A DNA stretch of 64,000 nt from the NCBI RefSeq assembly GCF_014640815.1, contig NZ_BMHM01000001.1, positions 372,001 to 436,000 on the forward strand. Direction: 5' to 3'. This document shows, in pieces, positions 1-8,473 of the stretch (positions within the stretch are counted from its first letter, which is position 1; each line of letters starts with the position of its first letter). The translations under genes were made by a program, and so were the position numbers. This DNA is from Vreelandella lutescens (GTDB lineage Bacteria; Pseudomonadota; Gammaproteobacteria; Pseudomonadales; Halomonadaceae). The notes under the pieces were generated by a model. It saw only the letters and a program-made list of their open reading frames with translations. It had not been told where the DNA came from and searched no databases.

Positions 1-1
1 G

Positions 2-946
2 TTTTCAGCGGTGGCCACCACCACGTTTAGAGTGCTACTGATTGCCATTATGGCCTGGGGCGCTGGCACCATCGCGCTGCGGCTGGTCGATACCATCATG
101 CTACGTATGACGCGTCGCTTAGTGGGGGAGATTGACGATACCAAGCCTAAGGATAAGCGCCGACTGCTGACCTCGCTTTACGCGCTGCGCCGGGTGATTA
201 TCCTGATTACCGTGGTGGCGGTTTCGGTGTATGTGTTGGGGCAAATTCAGCTGTTTGAATCCTTGGGGCTTTCTATTCTGGCCTCGGCCAGCGTGCTAGC
301 GGTACTGGTCGGTATTGCGGGACAAGCGGTGCTGGGCAACATCCTTTCATCATTTCAGCTCTCGCTGGCCAAACCCATCCGTATTGGCGATTTGGTCATC
401 TTCGAGGGGCAGTGGTGCTATGTCGAAGGGATTTTCTATACCTTTATTCGACTGCGCTCCTGGGATGAGCGGCGGCTGATTGTCCCGGTTACGTACTTCA
501 CCTCTAAGCCGTTTGAAAACCTCTCGGTGAAAAGCACCAAGATGTACCGCTTCTTGGAGCTAACCTTGCACCTAAGCGCCGACATCTCACAAATACGCGA
601 GAAGTTTTTAGACTTCGCCAAGGAAGAGGATAGCGTGATTGAGCATCATAAGCTGCTCTGCTATGTCACTGGCCAAACCGCCCATGCGCAAACAGTCACC
701 TGCTACTTAATGACTTCCGACCCAATGGCAGGCTGGACCGCTGAGATGAACGTGCGTGAGAAGTTAATGGCGTATATCCGTGATGAACACCCACAATGGT
801 GGCCTCGCGAGGTGGTGGTCATTAGCCATCATGATATTGCGCGTGGTGAGCAGCCTCGTCCGTCCGGCGGTGAACATCAACGTGCGGCTGGACAAACAAG
901 CGACACAAGTGACGCCAGCGACCAGCCTGACGGTAGCGCTGAGTAA
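2..946 (+). CDS. MscS-family mechanosensitive ion channel (5' partial)
   Basis: Small-conductance mechanosensitive channel family protein of the inner membrane, expected to release solutes on hypo-osmotic shock. Two hydrophobic helices come first, followed by the glycine/alanine-rich pore-lining helix (the stretch containing SVLAVLVGIAGQAVLGN). The beta domain follows, with the PIRIGDLVIFEG signature, then a C-terminal alpha/beta part and a hydrophilic tail rich in Gly, Ser and Asp. The frame is open to the left edge and the GTG at 11 has no ribosome binding site, so the true start probably lies outside the window. It converges with the LplT-Aas gene across a perfect hairpin. The family is clear; the ion or osmolyte specificity is not. 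Confidence 0.85.
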   Translation, partial: FSAVATTTFRVLLIAIMAWGAGTIALRLVDTIMLRMTRRLVGEIDDTKPKDKRRLLTSLYALRRVIILITVVAVSVYVLGQIQLFESLGLSILASASVLAVLVGIAGQAVLGNILSSFQLSLAKPIRIGDLVIFEGQWCYVEGIFYTFIRLRSWDERRLIVPVTYFTSKPFENLSVKSTKMYRFLELTLHLSADISQIREKFLDFAKEEDSVIEHHKLLCYVTGQTAHAQTVTCYLMTSDPMAGWTAEMNVREKLMAYIRDEHPQWWPREVVVISHHDIARGEQPRPSGGEHQRAAGQTSDTSDASDQPDGSAE

Positions 947-954
947 GCGACTAA

Positions 955-981
955 CAGGGCAGCGGCTAGACCGCTGCCCTG
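955..981. terminator. Hairpin between convergent genes
   Basis: Perfect 11-bp inverted repeat (CAGGGCAGCGG / CCGCTGCCCTG) with a 5-base loop, placed between the stop of the MscS gene and the stop of the opposing LplT-Aas gene. It has no T-run on either side, so termination is inferred from position and stem strength. Confidence 0.6.
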
Positions 982-987
982 TGATGA

Positions 988-3900
988 CTAGCGTGTCGCG
1001 CTGCCTTCTAGCGATAACTGCTCTTGAGCAAGCCGTTTAGCGCCTGCAAAATCCGCCTTACCAGATCCTAGCCGTGGAAGTTGTTCGACGGTAAACCAGT
1101 CGCTGGGGATCATTAACGCAGGCGTGCCGTGGCTGCGCAGGGTGGTTTTGATCGTTTTGGTGTCCAGCGGTTCTTCGCTCAGCATGATGATACGTTCGCC
1201 TTTGTTTGCATCGGGTAGGCTGACCGCCATCAGCGGGGTGTCGGAGTCGTCTAGGGCTTCTTTAACCGCTGTTTCGACGGCCGTTAGGCTAATCATTTCG
1301 CCGCCGATCTTGGCAAAGCGGGCGTAGCGGTCGATCAGTGTTAAAAAGCCATCTTCATCAATAAACCCTTTATCGCCAGTGACGTACCAGCGCTGGCCGT
1401 CGAAGGTTTTGAGTGCCTGCTCGGTGCGTTGGTGGTCGTTGAGATAACCCTGCATCACCTGTGGCCCGCTAATCACGATCATGCCCGGCTCGTTGGTGGG
1501 TAGCTCCTCGAAGCTCTCAGGGTCGACGACCTTAATGCTGGTGCCGGGGAGCGGCATACCCACGGTGCCGGGCTTATTGCCTTTTTGAACCTGCTGGTAG
1601 TGAACGCCTACGGCGTCGGGCAGGTTGACGGCCGCCACGGGAGCGGTTTCTGTCGCGCCATAGCCTTCATAAATCGCTTTATTGAATTTGTGCGCAAACC
1701 CTTCACGTACGCTGTCATCCAGTTTCTCTGCACCGGCCACCACAACGCGCAGGCTTTCCAGCATGGCGGGCTGTACCTTTGGGCTGCGGTTGAATAGCCG
1801 TAGCATGCTGGAGGTGCCGAACATAATGGTGGCTTTGTGCTTGGCTACTGCGTTGGCAACACCTGGGGCATCAGTAGGGTCGGCGTGACTGACCAGCGGC
1901 AGCCCTTCGATCAATGGGAGTAGCTGGGTGACGGTAAAGCCAAACGCGTGAAAGAGCGGCAGCGAGGCCATGACCACATCGTCGTGCTGGGTATTGAGCA
2001 CGTCGGAGGTCTGTTTGATATTCGCCATCAGGTTGCGGTGGCTCAGCATTACGCCTTTGGGGTGCCCTTCGCTGCCGCTGGAGAACAGGATAGCCGCCGT
2101 GGCGTCGGCATCCTGGCCGTGGCAATAGAGCGTCTTTAACAGCCAAGCGGGTAGCAGGCGAACGGCAAAAAACGTACTGACGCGCTCTAGCCGGGAGATC
2201 CCCGCCTGTAGGTCTTCCAGGTAGATCACCTGTTTGCCTTCCAGCAGCGATTCCACCGCCAGCCCGCGCTGGTTCAACTTTTCCACAAAGCGGCGAGAGG
2301 TAACGACGGTGCGAATATCGGCTTGCTGCATCGCGGAGGCAAGGGCGGCTTGGCTGGCGGTGTAATTTAAGTTCACCAGCGTTTTGCCCGCGAGCAGCGT
2401 GGCCATATTGGCCAGTACCCCTGCGGTGCTGGTAGGCAGTAGTAGGCCAAGCGTCGATTCATTGAGGCTACAGTGTCGAAAGCGCTTGGCGAGCAGCAGG
2501 CTAGCGGTGAGCGCCTGACCTGCGTTGAGTGGGCGACTTAAGGCGTCGGCCAACGCTGGGGCGCTTGGGCTGCGTTTGACGCTGTTGATCCAGGCCGCAG
2601 GCAGCGAAGGCAGTTCCTCCATGGCGTGTTGCCACGAGTGGGTCGCCTGCTCGAAAATGCGCCGTTTGAGTACGTCGGCGGGAGTGTCTTTAGGCAGCGG
2701 TTTGCCAAAGGCGACTACCACCGAGCGGTGCAGCGGCGCATTGCGCAGTTCCTTGAGCTTGCTGGACGAGCGGGAGAACTGGCTGCCCCACAGGCCGCGC
2801 AGGTAAAACGGCACAATGCGTACGTCTGGGTTGGCCTGTTTACAGGCGCGTTCGTAGCCACGGCGCAGCTCACCCAGCTGGCCGTTGCGGCTAATCGCCC
2901 CTTCGGGGAACAGGCAAACCACTTCCCCTGCATTAAGCTGTTCGGCCACGGCAGCCAGGGCGTTGTCTGCCCCTGCGCCGCGCTCAATGGGAATGCAGCC
3001 CAGCGCTTTAAAGAACCAGCGTAGGTACCAGCGCTGGTAGATGTTTTTCAGCATCACAAAGCGCACCGGGCGCGGGCTGGCAATTTGCACCATCGCCCAA
3101 TCTACCCAGCTAATGTGGTTGCCCAGCAGCAGCACACCGCCCTGTGCGGGCAGGTTTTCCAGACCGTGAACGTCTACGCGGTAACGGCGGGTAAGCAGGA
3201 AGCTGAGAATAAAGCGCACTAGGCTCTGGGGCAGTTTAAAAATGGTGTAGCCACCGCCCACCATCGCCACGCTGGCGACTAATAGCAGCAGGTAGTGGCT
3301 ATCTACGCCCGCCAGCGCGAACAGCGCGGTGAGCACCAAAAAGCCCAGCATCGAGAGATTCTGGATCCAGTTGTTGGCGGCGAGCACGGTGCCTAGCTCG
3401 TGATCCGCCGCGTGAAACTGAATCAACGCGTTGAGCGGCACGATAAATAGCCCGCCCATCATGCCGATGAACACAAAGTTGAGCGCTTGGCTGGTGGGCG
3501 TGGTGAGGAGGGGAAGGCACCACAGCCCGACAGCGACACCGACAGCACCCAGCGGAATTAACCCGGTTTCAATACGGTTGCGGGAGAGCTTGCTAGCTAA
3601 CAGCGAGCCGAGAGCAATGCCGATACCGCTGGCGGCGAGAATGGCTTGCAGCACCAGCGTGTTCTCAATGCTGAGCGCCTCTTTGGCATAGGCGGGAAAA
3701 GCGGCCAGCAGCACTTGCCCCACCGACCAGAACGTCGCCAACCCAATAATGGAGAGCCGCAGCACTGGCTGGCGGGCAAGAATACTCAGATTGTTTTTTA
3801 GCGCAGTGCCGCTGCGGTAGCGTGCCCAGGTGAGCGGGGTAGCCGCAGGCTGTGCTTCATCCAGTGGGAGCCGATAAAGGGCGACGACCTGAAGGCCGCT

Positions 3901-4470
3901 GTTAAGCACCAGTAGCCAGCCCAGCGGGGCGATATGGCGCAGTAGGTCGCTTGGCGTGCTGGCGCTGGGGGTGACCCAGTGTTCAAACAGGGCGGTAAAC
4001 GCCACCGTGCCGGCCAGGATCGCGCCAATGGTGACCGCTTGCACTAGCCCGTTGGCTTCGGCTAGCCGGGGTTTACCAAACAGCCCTTTTACTAGGCCGT
4101 ACTTGGCGGGTGAGTAGAACGCAGACTGGATGGCCAGCAGCAGCGTCATCGCAAAAGCGAGCCAGAACCAGCCCTGGTAGTAGGCGGCGGTAATGCCCAG
4201 CGACACCGCCACGGCGGCCCAGGCGGAGAGCCTTAGCACGCGAACTTTGGGGGTGCTGTCGGCAATATGGCCTGCCGGGCTGAAGAGGAGAATAAACGGC
4301 AGTAGAATCAGCCCATTCACCAGGGCGGTGAGCACGACCTGGGTCGCGCCATCGTAGCTTTTGAAAATCGTATTCTGAATGACGATTTTGTGGCCAAGAT
4401 CCACGAAGGCATTGAGAAAAATGGCCATCAAGTAGGGCCAAGCGCCCGCGATGCGCAGCAAAGGTTGCAT
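988..4470 (-). CDS. aas: LplT-PlsC-Aas fusion: lysophospholipid flippase / acyltransferase / acyl-ACP synthetase
   Basis: Inner-membrane protein of 1160 residues expected to import lysophospholipids and re-acylate them. Three parts are visible. Residues about 1-400 form a 12-helix MFS transporter like LplT. Residues about 430-620 are a PlsC-type acyltransferase with the HX4D motif in NHISWVD (about residue 446) and FPEG downstream. Residues about 650-1150 are an AMP-forming ligase with SSGSEGHPKG (about 797) and a YVTGDKG motif. E. coli encodes the transporter and Aas as two proteins; here they are one chain. I chose the ATG at 4470 because the transporter helix begins right after it; an upstream in-frame ATG at 4545 would add 25 unlikely residues across a palindromic operator. 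Divergent from the XRE gene. Confidence 0.9.
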   Translation of the reverse strand: MQPLLRIAGAWPYLMAIFLNAFVDLGHKIVIQNTIFKSYDGATQVVLTALVNGLILLPFILLFSPAGHIADSTPKVRVLRLSAWAAVAVSLGITAAYYQGWFWLAFAMTLLLAIQSAFYSPAKYGLVKGLFGKPRLAEANGLVQAVTIGAILAGTVAFTALFEHWVTPSASTPSDLLRHIAPLGWLLVLNSGLQVVALYRLPLDEAQPAATPLTWARYRSGTALKNNLSILARQPVLRLSIIGLATFWSVGQVLLAAFPAYAKEALSIENTLVLQAILAASGIGIALGSLLASKLSRNRIETGLIPLGAVGVAVGLWCLPLLTTPTSQALNFVFIGMMGGLFIVPLNALIQFHAADHELGTVLAANNWIQNLSMLGFLVLTALFALAGVDSHYLLLLVASVAMVGGGYTIFKLPQSLVRFILSFLLTRRYRVDVHGLENLPAQGGVLLLGNHISWVDWAMVQIASPRPVRFVMLKNIYQRWYLRWFFKALGCIPIERGAGADNALAAVAEQLNAGEVVCLFPEGAISRNGQLGELRRGYERACKQANPDVRIVPFYLRGLWGSQFSRSSSKLKELRNAPLHRSVVVAFGKPLPKDTPADVLKRRIFEQATHSWQHAMEELPSLPAAWINSVKRSPSAPALADALSRPLNAGQALTASLLLAKRFRHCSLNESTLGLLLPTSTAGVLANMATLLAGKTLVNLNYTASQAALASAMQQADIRTVVTSRRFVEKLNQRGLAVESLLEGKQVIYLEDLQAGISRLERVSTFFAVRLLPAWLLKTLYCHGQDADATAAILFSSGSEGHPKGVMLSHRNLMANIKQTSDVLNTQHDDVVMASLPLFHAFGFTVTQLLPLIEGLPLVSHADPTDAPGVANAVAKHKATIMFGTSSMLRLFNRSPKVQPAMLESLRVVVAGAEKLDDSVREGFAHKFNKAIYEGYGATETAPVAAVNLPDAVGVHYQQVQKGNKPGTVGMPLPGTSIKVVDPESFEELPTNEPGMIVISGPQVMQGYLNDHQRTEQALKTFDGQRWYVTGDKGFIDEDGFLTLIDRYARFAKIGGEMISLTAVETAVKEALDDSDTPLMAVSLPDANKGERIIMLSEEPLDTKTIKTTLRSHGTPALMIPSDWFTVEQLPRLGSGKADFAGAKRLAQEQLSLEGSATR

Positions 4471-4517
4471 GGTGTGTCGCCTTAGAAGCCGAGAGTTAAC
4501 GCACTGTCGGCAAACGG

Positions 4518-4539
4518 GGTGAGTGTTGCAACGCTCACC
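4518..4539. promoter_or_regulatory. 22-bp palindrome, candidate operator
   Basis: A near-perfect 22-base palindrome (arms GGTGAGTGTTG and CAACGCTCACC, one mismatched pair) in the gap between the divergent LplT-Aas and XRE regulator genes. It sits 48 bases from the LplT-Aas start and 65 from the regulator start. Position, symmetry and an adjacent HTH gene suggest a repressor operator, perhaps autoregulatory. Which protein binds is inference. Confidence 0.5.
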
Positions 4540-4604
4540 GTTCAAGTTGAGTTATATAGGCTTTCCGGTATCGTTATACGCTACTTTTAAGCGTCGGAGG
4601 CCCT

Positions 4605-5375
4605 GTGAGCCAAACAAGTGCGCTGGTCGATACGCTGAAGCGCCAACTGCGCGCCCAAGGCAACACGTATGCCGATGTAGCCCGGTGGCTTGGGCTTAGC
4701 GAGGCCTCGGTGAAGCGGCTGTTCGCCGATAAGCATTTTACCCTAGAGCGCCTAGAGGTGATTTGCGACCAGCTTAACCTGGAATTTGCCGAACTGGTCA
4801 ATGCCATGCAGGCCGATGAGCAGCGAGTGCAGGAACTGAGCCAGGCGCAAGAGCAGCGCATCGTCGATGACCGTGAGCTGTTTTTGGTCGCAGTGTGCGT
4901 GATTAACGGCTACCGCTTTGAAGAGATTCACCACCAGTATCGGCTGAGCGAGGCGCAGTGTATCCGCCATCTGATCACGCTTGAGCAGTTAAAGCTGATC
5001 GAGCTGCTGCCGGATAATCGTATTCGCCAGCGCGTGGCGGCTAATTTTCGCTGGCGTCCTGGCGGGCCGATTCAGCAATTTTTCCAGCAGCATATTGCCA
5101 CCGAGTTTTTCCAATCACGCTTTGATCGCGACACCGAAAAGCTGATGGTGTTGAATGGCTTGCTTTCCCAGGCAGGCAGCGCTGAATGGCAGCAAATCAT
5201 GCAGCGCTTGGGAAACGAGTTTCACGCCCTATGCGAGCGAGAAAGCAGCCTACCGCTTCATCAGCGCTTTGGCACCACCTCGGTGCTGGCGGTTCGCCAG
5301 TGGCAATCCACCCTGTTTAAAGATGTATCCCGCGCTTCCATGCCCAACAAACGCTCCAACGAGACTTCTTTGTGA
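4605..5375 (+). CDS. XRE-family helix-turn-helix transcriptional regulator
   Basis: 256-residue DNA-binding protein. Residues about 8-62 form a Cro/C1-type HTH (TYADVARWLGLSEASVKRLF as recognition unit). The remaining roughly 190 residues are mostly helical, with no sensor domain that I recognise; a DRELFLVAVCVINGYRFEEI segment looks like a second small helical domain. GTG start, set by GGAGG at 4596-4600. Its stop overlaps the start of rlmA by 4 bases, so the two are probably co-transcribed. A 22-bp palindrome upstream may be its operator, linking it to the divergent phospholipid-repair gene. The target regulon is unknown. Confidence 0.8.
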   Translation: MSQTSALVDTLKRQLRAQGNTYADVARWLGLSEASVKRLFADKHFTLERLEVICDQLNLEFAELVNAMQADEQRVQELSQAQEQRIVDDRELFLVAVCVINGYRFEEIHHQYRLSEAQCIRHLITLEQLKLIELLPDNRIRQRVAANFRWRPGGPIQQFFQQHIATEFFQSRFDRDTEKLMVLNGLLSQAGSAEWQQIMQRLGNEFHALCERESSLPLHQRFGTTSVLAVRQWQSTLFKDVSRASMPNKRSNETSL

Positions 5376-6229
5376 TCCATCGTACCCCTTTTCAGGCTCT
5401 GGCCTGCCCGTTAGACGGCGAACCGCTCCATTTGGAAGGCGGCACTTGGCGGTGTGCGTCAAACCACAGTTTCGATGTGGCCAAACAGGGCTATATCAAC
5501 CTGCTGCCCGTGCAGCAGAAGCGCTCCACCGACCCTGGTGACAGCAAAGCCATGGTGGCAGCCCGCCAGCGCTTTTTGGCAGCGGGTGATTATGCACCCA
5601 TTGCGAAGGCGCTTAGCCAGGCGGTGATGCGCCACTGTGAGCAGCCAGAAACGTACAGCTGCCTGGATGCAGGCTGTGGTGAGGGTTACTACCTGCGCCA
5701 GTTGGCTCAACAGCTGCCAGACGCGCAGGCGCTTTCACTGATGGGGCTGGATATCTCTAAGTGGGCGGTGCAGTCGGCGGCGAAGCAAGAGGATAAGCAC
5801 GCACCGATCAGCCGCTGGGTAGTGGGCAGCAACGCCCAATTGCCGGTGCAGTCGGCAACGCTGGATAGCGTGCTGTGTATGTTTGGCTTTCCTGTGTATA
5901 GCGAGTTTGCACGCGTGCTCAAGCCAGGCGGGCAACTGATTCAAGTAGAAGCGGGGCCGGAACATTTACGCGAGCTGCGGGAAATTATTTATCCCACCTT
6001 AAAGCCTGCCCGTGAGAAAGCGCTTGATGTACCGGAAGGGTTTAAGCACCTCGCCTCAGAGCAAGTTCGCTACTCCATCTCATTGGAAGGGGCGGAGTCT
6101 ATCGGCGATTTATTGACCATGACGCCGCATTTGTACCGTGCCAGTGCACAAGGGCGCGAAAAAGCGGCTGCTTTAGAGCAGCTGACGCTCACGATAGACG
6201 CCCAGCTCACCGTATGGGAGCGGGGTTAA
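5372..6229 (+). CDS. rlmA: 23S rRNA (guanine-N1)-methyltransferase RlmA
   Basis: SAM-dependent methyltransferase expected to modify G745 of 23S rRNA (hairpin 35). An N-terminal zinc-ribbon region (CPLDGEPL ... CASNHSFD) is followed by the family block KQGYINLLPVQQKRSTDPGDS, then a Rossmann methyltransferase core with SAM motif LDAGCGEGYYL near residue 97 and MFGFPVYSEFARVLKPGG. The length, 285 residues, is near the family norm of about 270. In E. coli RlmA the zinc ligands are Cys-Cys-Cys-His; here the second is Asp (CPLD). GTG start inside the GTGA overlap with the upstream XRE gene, indicating translational coupling. Confidence 0.88.
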   Translation: MIHRTPFQALACPLDGEPLHLEGGTWRCASNHSFDVAKQGYINLLPVQQKRSTDPGDSKAMVAARQRFLAAGDYAPIAKALSQAVMRHCEQPETYSCLDAGCGEGYYLRQLAQQLPDAQALSLMGLDISKWAVQSAAKQEDKHAPISRWVVGSNAQLPVQSATLDSVLCMFGFPVYSEFARVLKPGGQLIQVEAGPEHLRELREIIYPTLKPAREKALDVPEGFKHLASEQVRYSISLEGAESIGDLLTMTPHLYRASAQGREKAAALEQLTLTIDAQLTVWERG

Positions 6230-6242
6230 CGCACAAACGCAA

Positions 6243-6266
6243 AAAGGCCCGCCGAAGCGGGCCTTT
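6243..6266. terminator. Rho-independent terminator (bidirectional)
   Basis: Stem AAAGGCCCGC / GCGGGCCTTT with loop CGAA, between the convergent rlmA and cold-shock genes. Read leftward it is followed by a T-run, so it terminates the cold-shock transcript well; rightward it has only three Ts. Confidence 0.85.
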
Positions 6267-6335
6267 CTGTCGAACCGTTCACCTATAGGGCGAGGGTTCT
6301 AGCAAACTTTTCAGTGCTATCTAAGAAGATAGGAC

Positions 6336-6542
6336 TTAGGAGATTTGCTTGATGTTAGAAGCCTGAAGGCCTTTCTTACCCTGGGTAACGTCGAAAGAGA
6401 CGTTAGCGCCTTCCTGAAGGGTTTTGAAGCCGTCAGACTGAATTTCAGAGAAGTGTGCAAACAGGTCGTCGCCACCGTCAGAAGGAGCGATGAAACCGAA
6501 GCCTTTGGTGTCGTTAAACCATTTAACTGTGCCAGTTGCCAT
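6336..6542 (-). CDS. CspA-family cold-shock protein
   Basis: 68-residue single-domain RNA/ssDNA-binding protein (five-stranded OB fold) acting as an RNA chaperone. The RNP1 motif KGFGFI and the RNP2-type motif DLFAHF are both intact, and the WFN element near the N terminus is present. Length matches the family (about 70). About 220 bases without another gene lie upstream, enough for the long structured 5' leader typical of cold-inducible csp mRNAs, but the sequence alone does not show whether this copy is cold-induced. Convergent with rlmA. Confidence 0.95.
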   Translation of the reverse strand: MATGTVKWFNDTKGFGFIAPSDGGDDLFAHFSEIQSDGFKTLQEGANVSFDVTQGKKGLQASNIKQIS

Positions 6543-6763
6543 TGTGTAGATCCTTTGCGCTAAAGCGCCGTAATAAAGTTCCTGGTATTACCCAGATGAA
6601 GTAGCGGGTGAAACAAGGAATACAATATCAGGCTGCCGAAAAAGATCGTACACTTCTGAAACCATGCTGCTTGCTAACCAACTGACGCTACAGTGTCATG
6701 CTTCTTAGCCTAGGTCAAAGCCTTTTTGCATTTATTTTCTTGGGGGAGGGGGTGTTATGTTCG
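6543..6763 (-). promoter_or_regulatory. Upstream/leader region of the cold-shock gene
   Basis: No ORF is supported here. Leftward, a TTGACC hexamer lies at 6713-6718, but the correctly spaced -10 (CACTGT) is poor, so no exact promoter is claimed. The distance to the start codon would allow a 150-base leader as in other csp genes. Confidence 0.3.
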
Positions 6764-6979
6764 CTACTTCCAGCCCATTTTCCAGGTGCTATCGTCTTTT
6801 AATGCTTGCCACGCCAGTGTTGTCTCCCGGTGGGAGTGAACCGCTTCTAGCACCACCTCTACTACGTTTTCCTCTTCATCACGCAGTAGTTTCGTCACGA
6901 TAAAGTGTTTTTCTTTATTGCGTGGCGTTACGGCGGTCCATTTGCTGTGGTGTAGCTTGTTGGGGTTGATCGTATTCAT
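6764..6979 (-). CDS. Small Trp-rich protein (TIGR02450-like)
   Basis: 71-residue soluble protein with four Trp residues and the family hallmark NKLHHSKWTAVTPRNKEKHFIVTKL, followed by an acidic strand and a terminal TWKMGWK. It resembles the conserved small Trp-rich family TIGR02450 (DUF2389) of marine and halophilic gammaproteobacteria, which has no established function. It lies between the cold-shock gene and the DAACS transporter and looks like a single-gene unit. The preceding bases give a fair ribosome binding site (GGAGCCACC). Family call good, function unknown. Confidence 0.75.
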   Translation of the reverse strand: MNTINPNKLHHSKWTAVTPRNKEKHFIVTKLLRDEEENVVEVVLEAVHSHRETTLAWQALKDDSTWKMGWK

Positions 6980-7071
6980 GGTGGCTCCGGTCAGTGGCGT
7001 TGAGGATGGGCACGCACTCGGCCCTCGCTAAAGTCGCCAGAGACACCATGCTAAGCTATTTCATCGGCGCG

Positions 7072-7124
7072 ATGGAGTTCAAACAAACATCACGCTGGTT
7101 TGGCAACCCGTGATGATTCTCCAT
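7072..7124 (+). promoter_or_regulatory. Structured leader upstream of DAACS transporter
   Basis: Nested inverted repeats: outer arms ATGGAG (7072-7077) and CTCCAT (7119-7124), inner arms ATCACG + GGTT and AACC + CGTGAT around loop TGGC, with a two-base bulge. It lies 55 bases before the transporter start. It could be an RNA element in the 5' UTR or a protein operator; I do not recognise a known riboswitch. Confidence 0.35.
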
Positions 7125-7179
7125 GACGTGGTTTTACCACTGCTTTACATCCACCTGATTTAAACCAACAGGGCATTCA

Positions 7180-8445
7180 ATGACATATTTGTGGAAGCGC
7201 TATCTTCAAGCGTCGCTTATTTTGCGCGTCACCATTGCGTTGGTGCTGGGCGTGCTGGTGGGCATCGTTGGCGGTGACTGGGTGGCCGTTTGGTTGGCAC
7301 CACTGGGTGATTTATTGCTGCGGCTGCTGACCTTCCTCATTGTGCCCATTGTGCTGTTTACGCTGATGGTAGGGGTGAATCAGTCGCGGGAAGGCAGTGC
7401 AGGGCGTGTTGGCGGCAAGGTGTTCATTTACTACTTAGCCTCTTCTGCATTCGCCATTGTGGTGGGCTTGACCGTGGCAACGCTATTTAGCCCAGGCAGC
7501 GGCATGACGCTCAACGACAGCGCTAGCTTCTCGGTGCCTGAGAATCCTGGCGTGGTCGATGCGCTGCTTAATATCGTACCGAGCAATATTGTCGTCGCCT
7601 TTGCGGAACTCAATATGCTGGGGATTATTTTCACGGCGCTGGTGTTCGGCATTGCGCTGTTGAAAATGCGTCAATCCGAGCAGCAGCACGCGCTTGGCGA
7701 GCAGCTTTATCAAGTCATTGAAGGGTTGAACGACGTCACCCTGAAAGTGATGTCGGGGGTGCTGCATTTTGTGCCTATTGGTGTCTTTGCCATCGTTGCC
7801 GAAACGGTGAGCCAGCAGGGGATGGAAACGCTGCTTTCGCTGGGTGACATGGTGATGGTGCTGTATATAGCTTTGGGCGCACAGCTGCTGATTTACTGCG
7901 CGGTAATGCTGCTGTTTGGCGTAAAACTGCGCACCTTTTTTGGTGAGGCGCGCACGCCGATGGCGACAGCCTTTGCCACGCAAAGCAGCTCCGGCACGCT
8001 GCCTATTACGATCAATGCCGCGCAGCGCTTGGGTATACCGAAAAGCATTTATGGCTTTAGCCTGCCGCTGGGAGCAACGCTCAATATGGATGGTGCCGCC
8101 ATCCGTATTGCCATTTCAGCGGTGTTTGCAGCCAACGTGATTGGCGCGCCCCTGGACTTTATGAGCATGGTGCAGATTGTACTGATCGGCACGCTGGTGA
8201 CGGTAGGCACGGCAGGTGTGCCGGGCGCGGGCATTATTATGATTGCCACCGTGTTTGCCCAAGTAGGCTTGCCCATTGAAACCGTGGCGCTACTCACCGC
8301 CATCGATGCGTTGGTAGGCATGGGGGCAACGGCGCTGAATGTAACGGGCGACTTGGTCGGCACGAACGTGATTGCCCGAAGTGAAGGGCATACGCTGGCT
8401 GAAGCGCCTGATGAAGAAGGCGGCCACGCGGTGGAGAACGGTTAA
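7180..8445 (+). CDS. Dicarboxylate/amino acid:cation symporter (DAACS family)
   Basis: 421-residue inner-membrane symporter of the glutamate/aspartate/C4-dicarboxylate family (GltP, DctA, SstT relatives), coupling uptake to Na+ or H+. Eight hydrophobic spans and two hairpin loops are visible. Signature elements are the serine-rich hairpin TQSSSGTLPITI, the substrate/cation motif PLGATLNMDGAAI and the second hairpin TAGVPGAGIIMI. The missing arginine/threonine pattern needed to separate glutamate from dicarboxylate carriers is not clear by eye, so the substrate is left open. It is followed 28 bases later by a nucleoside-deaminase-like gene, which may be co-transcribed. A structured leader precedes it. 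Confidence 0.9.
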   Translation: MTYLWKRYLQASLILRVTIALVLGVLVGIVGGDWVAVWLAPLGDLLLRLLTFLIVPIVLFTLMVGVNQSREGSAGRVGGKVFIYYLASSAFAIVVGLTVATLFSPGSGMTLNDSASFSVPENPGVVDALLNIVPSNIVVAFAELNMLGIIFTALVFGIALLKMRQSEQQHALGEQLYQVIEGLNDVTLKVMSGVLHFVPIGVFAIVAETVSQQGMETLLSLGDMVMVLYIALGAQLLIYCAVMLLFGVKLRTFFGEARTPMATAFATQSSSGTLPITINAAQRLGIPKSIYGFSLPLGATLNMDGAAIRIAISAVFAANVIGAPLDFMSMVQIVLIGTLVTVGTAGVPGAGIIMIATVFAQVGLPIETVALLTAIDALVGMGATALNVTGDLVGTNVIARSEGHTLAEAPDEEGGHAVENG

Positions 8446-8473
8446 TCCGTATTAAGACGATAGGAGAGAAACC

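Noticed and set aside
2715..2987. Antisense and shadow ORFs of 60-180 codons throughout, for example within aas, nirB and nasA
   Set aside because: They lie entirely inside well-identified genes, lack ribosome binding sites and show Arg/Ala/Ser-biased composition typical of off-frame GC-rich DNA.
4471..4545. N-terminal extension of the LplT-Aas protein to 4545
   Set aside because: The extra 25 residues are hydrophilic, Cys/Arg-rich and overlap the 22-bp operator; the transporter helix begins after the ATG at 4470.
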